DNA from: JAENVT01 sp963720775
GTDB taxonomy: Bacteria; Actinomycetota; Acidimicrobiia; Acidimicrobiales; Ilumatobacteraceae
Reading direction: 5' to 3'
Length of the DNA: 64,000 nucleotides
Assembly (NCBI GenBank): GCA_963720775.1
Contig: CAVRGR010000003.1
Coordinates: 310,001-374,000, forward strand
Below, one piece after another: positions 7,546 through 16,855 of this stretch. Position numbers and translations under genes: made by a program. The notes beneath the pieces were generated by a model. That model was not told the origin of the DNA, did no database searches, and saw nothing but the letters and a program-made list of their open reading frames with translations. The number at the start of each line of letters is the position of its first letter. The first letter of the stretch is position 1.

Positions 7546-9057
7546 TCAGGCGGTGAGCTGTTCGATGAGGGCGTTCTTCAGGATCTTGCCGTTGGCATTG
7601 CGCGGCAGAGCGTCGACGACGACCAGTTCTTTGGGCGCCTTCACTCCGCCGAGTCGGGCGCGGAGGAAGCGGCGGAGATCGTCAGGGTCGTAGATGGCGC
7701 CCTCGGTGAGCTCGATGACGGCCACGACCCGCTCGCCCCAATCGGGATCGGGCAACCCGATCACCGCCGACTCGTACACCTCGGGGCGTTCGGCCAGCAC
7801 ACCTTCGATCTCCGCCGGGTACACGTTGAAGCCGCCGGTGATGACGACCTGCCGGAGGCGGCCGACGATGGTGAGATAGCCGTCTGCGTCGAGCCTGCCG
7901 AGATCGCCCGTGCGGTGATAGCCGTCGATCTTCGTCGCCGCGGTGGCGGTGGCGTCGTCGAGGTAGCCGTCCATCACGAAGTCGCCGCGGACGACGATCT
8001 CACCGACTTCGCCCGTCGCGACCTCGGTGCCATCGTCGGCGATCAGGCGGACCGCACAGAACGGGGTTGCCCGGCCGCAGCTGGCCAGCCGCGAATCGGG
8101 CACGAACCTGCCATCGACCAGATAGTCGTCGGGCTGCATCGAGGCGATGTACATCGGCGCCTCCGTCTGGCCGTAGTTCTGGGTGACCACAGGCCCGAAC
8201 ACGGTGATCGCCCGTTTCAACAGATCGACCGGAACGGGCGAGGCACCTACCCACACGCGACGCAGGCTCGACATATCAGTGGTCGACACCGCCGGATGGG
8301 AGAGCAGCCGCGTGAGCATCGTCGCCGGGAGGACCGTGGTGGTGACACGGTGTTGCTCGATCGCGGCAAGAGCGGCGCCGGCATCGAAGTGAGGCAAGAC
8401 CACGGTGGTGCCTCCAGTCGCGATCACGCCGAGGGTCGCCCGCCCGGAAACGTGGGTCAGTGGACCAGCGGCCAGGAACACAGGCCACGGTTGGTCGATC
8501 ATTGCCACGTAGTTGCCGACGATGGCCGACAGCGTGCGATGGCTGTAGCACACGCCTTTGGCGATGCCGGTGGTTCCACCGGTGGCGAACACTGCGGCGA
8601 GCGCGTCGGGCGCTGGCTCGGTGAGCTCGACCGACACGTCGTGGCCGGCGATGACGTCGTCGAGCAGGAAGGTGTGGTCGACAGTGGGTGCCGTCGCTCG
8701 TATCGCTTCGACGCTCCCGGCGAAGTCGCTGTGGTGGATCAAGGCGTTCACCTGGAACCGCCTGCACAGCTCGGCAATGGCGTCGACCGAGTCGCGAGGA
8801 TTGAGCGGTATCCACGTGGCTCCCGAGCGCAGGGTGCCGAGCGTTGCCACCATGACCAACAAGTGGTTCGGGCTCAGCACAGCGATCCGGCTGCCTTCCC
8901 CGAGCCCGGATCGTCGGAGTCTGCAAGCAACGACTGCCGACAGCCGACCGACCTCGCCGTGGTCCAACGCTTCGTCGCCGACGATCAGGCACGGGCGATC
9001 GGGATGAGCGTGGGCCGCCTCGGTGATGCGACCCAACGTGGTGAGCGGCTCCGTCAC
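7546..9057 (-). CDS. Class I adenylate-forming enzyme, acyl-CoA synthetase (ligase 1)
   Basis: The 503-residue AMP-binding protein has the P-loop ATGGTTGIAKGV (a variant of SGTTGxPKG), NYGQTEAP, YHRTGDLGRLDADGYL, and the C-terminal PRNANGKILKNAL with the catalytic Lys. It activates a carboxylic acid to its CoA thioester through an acyl-adenylate. The GTG start (9055-9057) overlaps the Rieske stop as GTGA. An open frame that joins this gene to the Rieske gene is an artefact of a frameshift. It is the last gene of the operon and precedes the convergent acyl-CoA dehydrogenase. Confidence 0.9.
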   Translation of the reverse strand: MTEPLTTLGRITEAAHAHPDRPCLIVGDEALDHGEVGRLSAVVACRLRRSGLGEGSRIAVLSPNHLLVMVATLGTLRSGATWIPLNPRDSVDAIAELCRRFQVNALIHHSDFAGSVEAIRATAPTVDHTFLLDDVIAGHDVSVELTEPAPDALAAVFATGGTTGIAKGVCYSHRTLSAIVGNYVAMIDQPWPVFLAAGPLTHVSGRATLGVIATGGTTVVLPHFDAGAALAAIEQHRVTTTVLPATMLTRLLSHPAVSTTDMSSLRRVWVGASPVPVDLLKRAITVFGPVVTQNYGQTEAPMYIASMQPDDYLVDGRFVPDSRLASCGRATPFCAVRLIADDGTEVATGEVGEIVVRGDFVMDGYLDDATATAATKIDGYHRTGDLGRLDADGYLTIVGRLRQVVITGGFNVYPAEIEGVLAERPEVYESAVIGLPDPDWGERVVAVIELTEGAIYDPDDLRRFLRARLGGVKAPKELVVVDALPRNANGKILKNALIEQLTA

Positions 9058-10240
9058 GCTGGATCGAGGCTCGGCCAGTGCTTGCGATAGCGCTGCACGA
9101 GCCAGCGGTTGAACTGCACGTGGCTCTCTTCCTGCCACGAGTACCGCCCACGGACGGCGAACCGGGAATGCATGCCCCGTTGCACCTTCGTGGTGGCGTC
9201 CTGGTCCTGTCGTACGAACACTTGCACCCCGGCGTCGCTCATGGCAAAGAGATGTTCGAACATCGGATGCTCCACGGCGCTGCGATGCAGGAGGTAGCCG
9301 ATCTCGACATCGATCGTCTCCGCGGTCTTCGGGCGTGACGATGAAGTAGAAGGCTTGATCAGGAGCCGTACCGAGACACAGCGATGGCGGGACGAGCGCG
9401 AACGTCGAGCGCCACCGCTCCTCCTCTGTGAGATCGGGGAACACCGGCAGCAGAGCCTTCGTGGTGGCGTTGAAGCCGCCGTCGATGTGGGTGTAACCGT
9501 TGGTGCGGAAGATCACGTTCGAACGATCGTCCCACGGCACGGGAAAGGCGGCCAGGTTGCTGGGGCAGAAGTCCTGGATGGTGTGGTGCAGCCGATTGGC
9601 GTGATAGCCGTCGTTGAAGTTCTCGAACATCACCTTCCAGTTCCACGGCAGATCGGTGAGCGTAAAGCTGTCGGGGGAGACGGAGTTGGCCAGGTCGTAG
9701 TGTTCGAGGAAGGGCTCGTAGCGGGCCAGCGAAGGAGCCAGCGGATCGGCATCGGCATCGAAGTTGACGAACAGGAAGCCGAGCCATTGCTCGACGCGCA
9801 CGTTGGGCAGGCCCCACTCGGACTTGACGAAACCGGCCGTGCGTTCCATCGCCGGGGCACCGAGCAGACGACCGTCGAGGCCGTAGATCCACTGGTGGTA
9901 CGGGCAGGTGAACGTTCCGCAACTGCCGCAGTCGTCGACGATCTGCATGCCGCGGTGTTGGCAGATCGCCGAGAAGGCGTGGATCACCCCATCTTTGGCG
10001 CGGGCGATGATCAACCGCTCGCCGTTGACGGTCTTGGTGAAGTAGTCGCCGGGGTTGGCGACTCGGTCGACTCGACCCACACACAGCCACTCGTGATCGA
10101 ACAAGGCTCGCCGTTCGAACTCGAGGAACTCTTCGGTGGTGTAGCACACCGGCGGGAGCGTGCTGGCCTTGTCGACATCGAGCACCGACTCGTCGAACGA
10201 GCCGAGCAGGTCGGTCGGTGAGCACAGACTGATCAGTCAT
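9054..10240 (-). CDS. Rieske aromatic-ring-hydroxylating-type oxygenase, alpha subunit (two frameshifts)
   Basis: The product has an N-terminal Rieske domain (CQHRGMQIVDD, then CPYHQWIYGLDG) and a catalytic domain with the mononuclear-iron motif ENFNDGYHANRLHH. It should hydroxylate or demethylate an unknown substrate with help from a reductase not present here. Two single-base insertions break the frame. One near 10210-10215 separates the ATG at 10238-10240 (good RBS GAGAGG) from the body. One near 9325 separates the body from the C-terminus, which continues as EHPMFEHLFAMSDAGVQ to 9054. Without them the length is about 394 aa. If the first is real, translation would begin at the GTG at 10183-10185. 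Confidence 0.85.
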
Positions 10241-11798
10241 CAGGGGCACCTCTCTCGGATACTTGACTCTCCGCATTCGGATCTTTCAGCAGGAACTTGC
10301 GGATCTTGCCGACGCTGGTGCGCGGCAGCTCGCTGACGAACGTGATGTCACGCGGTCGTTTCGACTTGGTCAGCCGTGCGTTGCACCAGTCGGTGAGCTC
10401 CTCGATGGTCGGGGGGCCGGGCGGGATCGGCGGCAACGACGAAGGCAACCGGCACCTCGTCGCGGATAGGGTCGGGCAGGCCGACGACCGCAGCTTCGAG
10501 CACGGCTGGGTGAGCAGCCAGCACCTGCTCGACTTCGACGGTGGAGACGTTCTCACCGGCCACCTTCAGCACATCGGCGCGGCGGCCGTCGAAGTAGTGG
10601 CGACCACTTGCGTCGCGGCGGGCGCGGTCGCCGGTGAGGAACCACTCGTCAGTGAAGCTGGACTCGGTGGTTTGCGGGTCGTCGAGATACCCGGCGAACA
10701 GCGTGATGCCCGGCTCGCCACGAGACGACGATCTCGCCGACCTCGCCGGGCGGGGTCGACGACCCACCGGCGTCGTGGACGTCGACTACACATCCGGGCG
10801 TGACGATAGCCCATGACTGGCGGCAGCGGGTCTGGCGCTCTCGTCGCTGAGCACGGCCGGGATCGTCTCGGTCATGCCGTAGAGCTGGCGTGGCCTGCAC
10901 CCGAACAGGCCGCCGAGCGTCTCGTACTGGTCGTCGCTGACGTTCATCGCGTACCAGCAATGCTGCAGGCGGACGCCTGCGACCGGCGCTGCGCCGCGGG
11001 CCAGGATCATCCGGATCGGTGCGGCGAACAGGCTGGCGTGCGTCGCCTCGTGCTGTGCTGCCTGGGCGAGGAACTTGCCGGCCGAGAAGGTGTGCATCAA
11101 GGCCACCGATGCACCGGCCCAGATCGCCGCAGCGAACGAGTAGTACTGGGCGTTGGCGTGGAACATGGGCAGCACGACGAGCTGCCGATGGTGCGGCTTG
11201 CAGGCACGCTGCCTCGGCCATCACCTTGCCGGCGAAGGCGTAGTTGGCCTGGGTGATCTCGACCCCTTTCGGCCGTCCGGTGGTACCAGAGGTGAACATC
11301 ACGGCGGCGCGGTCGCGCACGGCCAGTTCGCGGCCAGTCGCCGAAGGCGTCGTCGCCGAACTGTGCGAGCTCGGTGTCGGCCTCGTCGAACGCCGATCGT
11401 CGCCATGCCGGCGGCCGCCGCGAAGGTAGTCGCGGCTGCGTGCCGCGGCGTACAGGCCGACGGCGGGCCGCGTGCGTTCGATGTGTCCCGCTCAGCTCGG
11501 GAGTGCGGCCAACGGATCGCTGGGCACCAGCCATGCGCCAAGGCGAACGGTCGCGATCCATGCGGCCACGAACGCGGGCGAATTGGTGAGTGCGAGATGT
11601 ACCGACGACGCCGGGCAGCACACCGTTGCGCACCAACTGCGTGGCCAGCGGGCGACGAGGTGGTCGAACTCGGCGTAGGTCCAGTCGCGAAGAGCCGCCG
11701 ATGGCGACTCGAACCTGAGGAACAGGCGGTCGGGATTGCGAAACGACCGTGTCGGCCCACACGTCGCCGAAGGAGCGCGCCTCAGGCCAGGCGCTCAC
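10233..11798 (-). pseudogene. Acyl-CoA synthetase (ligase 2), many frameshifts
   Basis: All diagnostic motifs of an AMP-binding ligase are present but in different frames: MFTSGTTGRPKGVEIT near 11270, LYGMTETIPAV near 10860, EWFLTGDRARRDASGRHYF and GENVSTVEVEQVL near 10560-10640, and PRTSVGKIRKFLL near 10290. I count at least six single-base shifts, such as an extra T near 11742 and a missing base near 11646, plus an in-frame stop near 11500. The span is 1566 bp, a multiple of three, and matches the family length. The start GTG (11796-11798) overlaps the hyuB stop, and the stop overlaps the Rieske start. It may be an intact gene with consensus errors rather than a decayed one. Confidence 0.8.
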
Positions 11799-13375
11799 GC
11801 CGGTTGAGCCTCCTCGGCTGCGCCGTACCCGCCTCCGCCAGGGAGCTCGAGGCTGACACGAGTCGCCCGGCTGCAAGGTGATGCGTTGCTTGCGTGCGAA
11901 CCGCCTCGCCGTTGACGGTGAACGAGCCGGCAGCACCTTCGCTCGCCTCCGAAGATGCCCTCCGGCGGTACCGCCAGTCGCGAGGTGACTGCGTTCAACT
12001 GCCATGGTCGCGTCGGTGTCGACGCTGAACTCGACGGTCTGGCCCAGTCCCGCCGATCTGCTGGCCGGCTCCGCCGCTGCCGGCGCGCAGCGACTTGCGA
12101 TGGAAGCGAATCGGTGCCGAGGCCTCGACGACTTCGACCGGAACTGCGGCCACACCGGTGGGGTACGAGCACGCCGACAGCCCAGGCTTGTGGCGCGCGC
12201 GCACCGACTCCGCCGGCGTAGGTGAACATTGCTGTGATGAACGGTCGCCCGTCGTCGTGGTTACCCGACGACCTGCATGGTCCACACCGCACCTGACCCT
12301 TCGGCCATCGCCTGCTCCGGTTTGATCTGGGCGAGCGCCTTGAGCAGCGCATTGGGCAGGAACATGCCGACGACGTGGCGCGCGGTGCACGGCTGCGGTG
12401 AGACCGCATTGACGATCGAGCCCACTGGCGCCTCGACCAGGATCGGCGCCAGGCTGCCGTGGTTGTTCGGCAGCTCCGGGTTGAGCACCGACCGCACGGC
12501 GAACGTGGTGTACGCGTGCGTGTAGTTCTTGACGACGTTGATGCCGATACGGGCTGGCACCCGACGACCCGGCGTAGTCGACGAGGATCTCGCCGGCGAA
12601 CAGGATCGACGGTGATGGCGCAGACGATGTCGATTCGGCTCCCATCGGCCAGGTCGAGCTCGGCGCTGGCGTTGTACGTCCCAGCAGGGAGCTCGCGAAT
12701 CGTCGCTCGGGTGGCGGCCTCGCTTCGTTCGATGATCTCGTCGGCGAGCATCTCGATGTCGTCGAGACCGTGCTGCTTGCACAGCGACAGCAACCGCTGC
12801 GCGCCCACCTCGCCCGAGGCCATCTGGGCGTGCAGGTCGCCTGACATGTGATCGGGCTGGCGCACGTTGCTGAGGATGAATCGCCACACGTCGTCGTTGC
12901 GCTCACCGGCTTTCATCAGCTTGCAGATCGGGATCCAAAGACCCTCTTCGAACACGTCGCGCGCGCCGGCACCTATCCCGTAACCACCCACATCGGTGTG
13001 GTGGATCGTCGAGCCGAAAAAGGCGATTGCCTTGCCACCGCGAAAGACGGGGTACAGCACGGTGACGTCGAGCAGTTGCCCGGCTGTCTTGTACGGATCG
13101 TTGGTGATCAACACATCGCCTTCCACCAACGACAGCGGCGGATACTGCTCGAGAACCGCGGTGGCGGCGCGGGCGAGCGAGTTGATGTGCCCCGGCGTAC
13201 CCGTGACGGCCTGAGCGACCATGCGTCCGCGTTGATCGAACACGGCGTTGGCGAGATCGCCGGCTTCGCGCACGATGGGGGAGAAAGCGGCGCGCTGCAG
13301 GGCGCGGGCCTGTTCGTTGACGGTGGCGATGAGGCTCTGCCACAGAACCTCGAGCTCGATCGGATCGAATGCCAT
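11795..13375 (-). pseudogene. Hydantoinase B/oxoprolinase family protein, frameshifted
   Basis: The first 260 residues are an intact hydantoinase B N-terminus (MAFDPIELEVLWQSLIA, GDVLITNDPYKTAGQLLDVT, FFGSTIHHTDVGGYGIGAGA). Beyond 12605 the reading moves between frames through at least three single-base insertions (near 12601, 12556 and 12263) and more down to 11850. The C-terminal segments HAYTTFAVRSVLNPELPNNH, FITAMFTYAGGVGARA, PTGVAAVPVEVVEASAPIRF and GGGGYGAAEEAQP are still recognisable. HyuB pairs with HyuA in ATP-dependent hydrolysis or carboxylation of hydantoins, oxoprolines or ketones. The ATG overlaps the hyuA stop as TGATG. Confidence 0.85.
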
Positions 13376-15468
13376 CAGATGCTCCTCTCGGCGACGAGCG
13401 AGCCGTCGTCGGCAACCTCGACGACCCAACCGGGTCGGATGACCGCGGTGGTCTCTCGTTCCTCGACGATGGCCGGACCGACCAAGCGTTGGCCACGTCC
13501 GAGATCCGTGCGACGGTAGACAGGTGTGTCGACGGCAGGTGCCGTCCGTTCGAACCGGACCGCACGGACCGTTCGCGGCTCGCCGTGAGCCTCACCGAGT
13601 TCTGTCTGAGGCTCGACGGTGTCGGCGTTGGCATATGCCGACAGCCGCCAGGTGACTGCCTCTACAGCCACGTCGGGAATCGTCAGCCCGTAGATGCGCC
13701 GGTAGTCGCTCTCGAAGCGGTCGACGACCGTCTCGTCGTCGACGGGCCAATGTTCGCCGTCGCCGACCCATATGGTGAGCTCGTTGCCCTGGCCGAGGTA
13801 GCGGGCGTCGAGGCCATAGCGGAAGCGGATGCGGTCGCTCGGTACGCCGGCCGCAGCCAGGACGCGGCGACCCTCGTCGCGGAGCTCGTCGAGCAGACGG
13901 TCACGCTCGCTGTGCGTGATGGCGCTGAGCGATCGCACCATCGAACGGGCGAGATCGATGCGCACCGGCGACACCAGTGTTCCGAACGCGCTGAGCACGC
14001 TCGCATTGACCGGGAAGATGACTCGAGGTGAGTCGAGCAACTCGGCGACACCGCATGCGTGGATGGGGCCGGCTCCGCCGAACGCCAGAACGGTGACTCC
14101 GCGGAGATCCTCGCCTTGCTCGACCGCGTGCATGCGCGCCGCGGCTGCCATGTTCTGGTTGACGAGCTCGTGCATCCCGGCAGCCGTGTCGCTGACCGGA
14201 AGGCCGAGCCCATCGGCGACTGATCTCAGCGCAGCGTCGTTCGCGGCCAGATCAAGGGGCATGTCGCCGCCGAGGAAGTAGCCGGCATCGAGCAGGCCGA
14301 GCGCAAGGTCGGCATCGGTGACCGCGGCCTTGGTGCCGCCGCGGCCGTAGCACGACGGGCCAGGATCGGCACCGGACGACTCGGGCCCGACCTTCAGCAG
14401 GCCGAGCTCGTCGATGCGCGCCAGGCTGCCTCCTCCGGCGCCGATCTCGACGAGGTCGACGGAAGGCACCGAGACCGGGAACCCGGAGCCCTTCTTGAAC
14501 CGATAGATCCGGGCAACTTCGAACGTGTTGGTGATCTCCGGCTCGCCGCCCGAGATCAGGCACGACTTGGCAGTGGTCCCGCCCATGTCGAAGCACAACA
14601 GCCGGTCCTCGCCGAGTCGCCGGGCGAACCAGCTTCCAGCGAGCGCACCGGCCGCGGGACCGCTCTCGACCAGACGTATCGGAGCACGAGCGGCGTCGTC
14701 GGCCGATACGACGCCCCCGTTCGACAGCATCATCAGAACCGAACCGCCGAAGCCTTCGGCGGCGAGCCACTTCTGGAGCTCGTCGAGGTATGGCCCGATG
14801 ACCGGCATCGTCGCTGCATTGCATGCGGTCGTGATCATGCGCGGGTACTCGCGGATCTGCGGCGAGATCTCGGCCGAGATGCATACCGGCACGCCCAGCT
14901 CGCGGCGAAGGTGGTCGGCGATGATCCGCTCGTTCGCGGGGTTGGCGTAGGCGTTGATCAGACAGACGCCGACCGATTCGACGTCTGCAGCCCGCAGCGC
15001 CTCGGTGATGGCCTGCAGCCCAGCCGTCGTGGGCACTTCCACCACATCGCCTTGCGGGTTCGTGCGTTCGGCGATCTCGACCACACGCTCGCGTGGCACG
15101 GGCGGACTGGGGAACTCGATCTGCAAGTCGTACATGTCGTAGCGGTGCTCATCGCGAATGAGCATCGTGTCGCCGAACCCCTCGGTGGTGACGACACCCG
15201 CTCGGCCGATCTTGCCTTCGATCAATGCATTGGTGATGAGGGTCGTGGCGTGCACGATCGGCGCGGTGATCTCCGCCGGCCGCACGCCGGCTTTGGCCAA
15301 CAGCTGACGCACGCCGGTGCGCACACCGTCGAGTGGGGCGGCGGGCGTGGTGAGCGTCTTGTCGACGATCACCCGGCCACTGGCCGCGTCGATCAGAACG
15401 ACATCGGTGAACGTGCCGCCGATGTCGACGGCAAGGCGCCAGTCGGGAGTGGACGAGATGTCAGCCAT
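13375..15468 (-). CDS. Hydantoinase A/oxoprolinase family protein
   Basis: The 697-residue protein has the ATPase-like N-terminus RLAVDIGGTFTDVVLIDAAS, the ATTLITNALIEGKIGRAGVV segment and the second domain with LLCFDMGGTTAKSCLISGG and FGGAGPIHACGVAELLDS. It is homologous to N-methylhydantoinase A, 5-oxoprolinase and acetone carboxylase beta subunits, which phosphorylate or activate the substrate with ATP. The start at 15466-15468 (MADISSTPDWRLAVD) overlaps the cupin stop. It forms a complex with the HyuB protein. The frame is intact, in contrast to the downstream genes. Confidence 0.92.
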   Translation of the reverse strand: MADISSTPDWRLAVDIGGTFTDVVLIDAASGRVIVDKTLTTPAAPLDGVRTGVRQLLAKAGVRPAEITAPIVHATTLITNALIEGKIGRAGVVTTEGFGDTMLIRDEHRYDMYDLQIEFPSPPVPRERVVEIAERTNPQGDVVEVPTTAGLQAITEALRAADVESVGVCLINAYANPANERIIADHLRRELGVPVCISAEISPQIREYPRMITTACNAATMPVIGPYLDELQKWLAAEGFGGSVLMMLSNGGVVSADDAARAPIRLVESGPAAGALAGSWFARRLGEDRLLCFDMGGTTAKSCLISGGEPEITNTFEVARIYRFKKGSGFPVSVPSVDLVEIGAGGGSLARIDELGLLKVGPESSGADPGPSCYGRGGTKAAVTDADLALGLLDAGYFLGGDMPLDLAANDAALRSVADGLGLPVSDTAAGMHELVNQNMAAAARMHAVEQGEDLRGVTVLAFGGAGPIHACGVAELLDSPRVIFPVNASVLSAFGTLVSPVRIDLARSMVRSLSAITHSERDRLLDELRDEGRRVLAAAGVPSDRIRFRYGLDARYLGQGNELTIWVGDGEHWPVDDETVVDRFESDYRRIYGLTIPDVAVEAVTWRLSAYANADTVEPQTELGEAHGEPRTVRAVRFERTAPAVDTPVYRRTDLGRGQRLVGPAIVEERETTAVIRPGWVVEVADDGSLVAERSI

Positions 15469-15841
15469 TGCGCAGGTCCTCTCGGGGTGGTGCGAACACA
15501 TCGAGGATCCAGACCTCGTTCAACTCGTCGTCGCCGACGAACACGCTGTCGCCGTGCCAGACAGACTTCGGGGCCAGGTAGACCTCGCCGGGCCCGAGTT
15601 TTATGCGAGTGCCGTCGTCGGGTTCGCCGATGCGGAAGTCGAGCGTGCCGCGCACGATGATCCCGAGTTGCTCCTGGTCGGTGTGATGATGGAGGACCGA
15701 GCCGGTAGCGCCGCCGCTGATGCGCCAGAAGCACAGCTGCAGCAGCTCGCCGTTGATCACCCTGCGGCGGAAGCCGGCGCGGTCGGTGTCGTTGAACTTC
15801 TCATCGTCGTAGAAGTAGCAGTACTGGTTGGTGAGATCCAT
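15461..15841 (-). CDS. Small cupin-domain protein
   Basis: The 126-residue single cupin has metal-ligand-like residues in VLHHHTDQEQLGIIVRG and SVWHGDS, flanking RIKLGPGEVYLAPK. The ATG at 15839-15841 follows the GntR stop by 8 bp, and its 3' end overlaps hyuA by 8 bp, so it belongs to the operon. Such proteins may be isomerases, dioxygenases or ligand-binding accessory proteins; nothing here decides which. Confidence 0.85.
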   Translation of the reverse strand: MDLTNQYCYFYDDEKFNDTDRAGFRRRVINGELLQLCFWRISGGATGSVLHHHTDQEQLGIIVRGTLDFRIGEPDDGTRIKLGPGEVYLAPKSVWHGDSVFVGDDELNEVWILDVFAPPREDLRNG

Positions 15842-15849
15842 CGGTCCTC

Positions 15850-16566
15850 TTACAACAGTCGGTCGATCATGCGGCGTTCTACATCGTCGAGATGTGCCTG
15901 CACCGCGGTCACGGTGGGCTTGCGCCGACCTGCCACGAGTGCCTCGGCGATGGCTCGATGGGCCGTGGTCGACGAGGCGATGATGTCGGCCACCTCCCTG
16001 CGGTTTATCTCGGCGTAGAGCAGTGATGCCAGTTCGAACGAGTCGAACAGAGCACCGAGCGTCTTTCCGTAGACCTCGTGCAGCAACGGGTTGCCGCACG
16101 CTCGGGCGATCGACGTGTGGAACGCCCGATCGGCGGCGCGGAACTCATCGAGCTGGTCGGTCGAACGCGCCGCCAGCTCAGCGATGTCGGCGCGCTCGGC
16201 GTCGGTGGCGCGCCGTGCGGCGAGCTCCGACATCGTCGGCTCGATCGTGCGACGCACTTCGAACAGCTGGCGAACCAGTGCCTTGCGCTCGTCGAGCGTG
16301 GCCGATTCACCGGTGAGGCGGATCTCGGGCAGCCGCTCGGCAACGACAGGGCGGTTGCCGCGGCGCTCGAGGTATCCGGACGCTGTGAGGCCCTGTATTG
16401 CCTCGCGCACCGACGTGCGGGCGACCCCGAACTGCTCGCACAGCTGTCGCTCTGCCGGCACGGGACTACCAGGCTGCAACTCACCGGTGCGGATCGCCTC
16501 GAGCAGCTGGGCTCGGATCTCGGACGAGATCGTTCGTCGCTTGACCGGCGCGAACGGAGTGTTCAT
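15850..16566 (-). CDS. GntR-family regulator, FCD (FadR-type) subgroup
   Basis: The 238-residue protein has a winged helix (ISSEIRAQLLEAIRTGELQP, PAERQLCEQFGVARTSVREA) and an FCD effector domain with putative metal ligands in ADRAFHTSIA and STTAHRAIAEAL. It is the first full-length gene of the operon and probably represses it until an organic acid or pathway intermediate binds. The ATG (16564-16566) overlaps the stop of a 22-codon leader ORF. A perfect palindrome of FCD-operator type lies at 16650-16668. Confidence 0.92.
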   Translation of the reverse strand: MNTPFAPVKRRTISSEIRAQLLEAIRTGELQPGSPVPAERQLCEQFGVARTSVREAIQGLTASGYLERRGNRPVVAERLPEIRLTGESATLDERKALVRQLFEVRRTIEPTMSELAARRATDAERADIAELAARSTDQLDEFRAADRAFHTSIARACGNPLLHEVYGKTLGALFDSFELASLLYAEINRREVADIIASSTTAHRAIAEALVAGRRKPTVTAVQAHLDDVERRMIDRLL

Positions 16567-16631
16567 CGCAGCCCGATGGTGGGTCGTGGGAAGCGCCGCG
16601 AGAGCACGGCGTGGATGGTGTCCGTGGTCAT
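16563..16631 (-). CDS. Putative 22-aa leader ORF upstream of the GntR gene
   Basis: An ATG at 16629-16631 is preceded by a strong ribosome-binding site (GGAGGAG, 6 nt upstream). It opens a 22-codon frame beginning MTTDTIHAVLSRRF and ending TIGLR. Its TGA overlaps the GntR ATG as ATGA. The GntR gene has no ribosome-binding site of its own as good as this one, so the leader may supply ribosomes by termination-reinitiation. A real small protein is possible but unproven. Confidence 0.45.
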   Translation of the reverse strand: MTTDTIHAVLSRRFPRPTIGLR

Positions 16632-16649
16632 GCCGGCTCCTCCGAAGTC

Positions 16650-16668
16650 TGGTCTGGTTGTCAGACCA
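16650..16668. promoter_or_regulatory. Perfect palindrome, putative GntR/FCD operator
   Basis: TGGTCTGGTTGTCAGACCA has perfect 7-bp arms around a 5-bp spacer. It resembles the TGGTnnnnnACCA class bound by FCD-type GntR regulators. It lies 19 bp upstream of the leader ORF start, in the position expected for autoregulation of the GntR-cupin-hyuAB operon. Confidence 0.6.
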
Positions 16669-16855
16669 TACCTCGCACGGCTCGACAGCCGCGCCTCGGA
16701 GAGTCTGCACGAAGTGGCCCCAGATCTTGGAGCCGAACACTCTCGTCCTCGTCATTGCGGTGTCTCGCGCCAGTCGGCTGCGCTTGACCGTTCTTGCGTC
16801 GGCGCGCCGGAGCGTGCACTATGCGTCCTTCGGCAAGCAAGACGCCTGAGGAGCA

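Noticed and set aside
7441..9090. A 549-codon plus-strand frame across ligase 1.
   Set aside because: It starts inside the palindromic repeat and mirrors the ligase coding strand; there is no recognisable domain.
7546..10185. An 879-codon open frame that would fuse a Rieske oxygenase to a CoA ligase.
   Set aside because: The middle section (about 9060-9330) reads as Arg-rich nonsense. The real Rieske C-terminus continues in another frame to 9054, and the ligase has its own GTG overlapping that stop. The fusion is a frameshift artefact.
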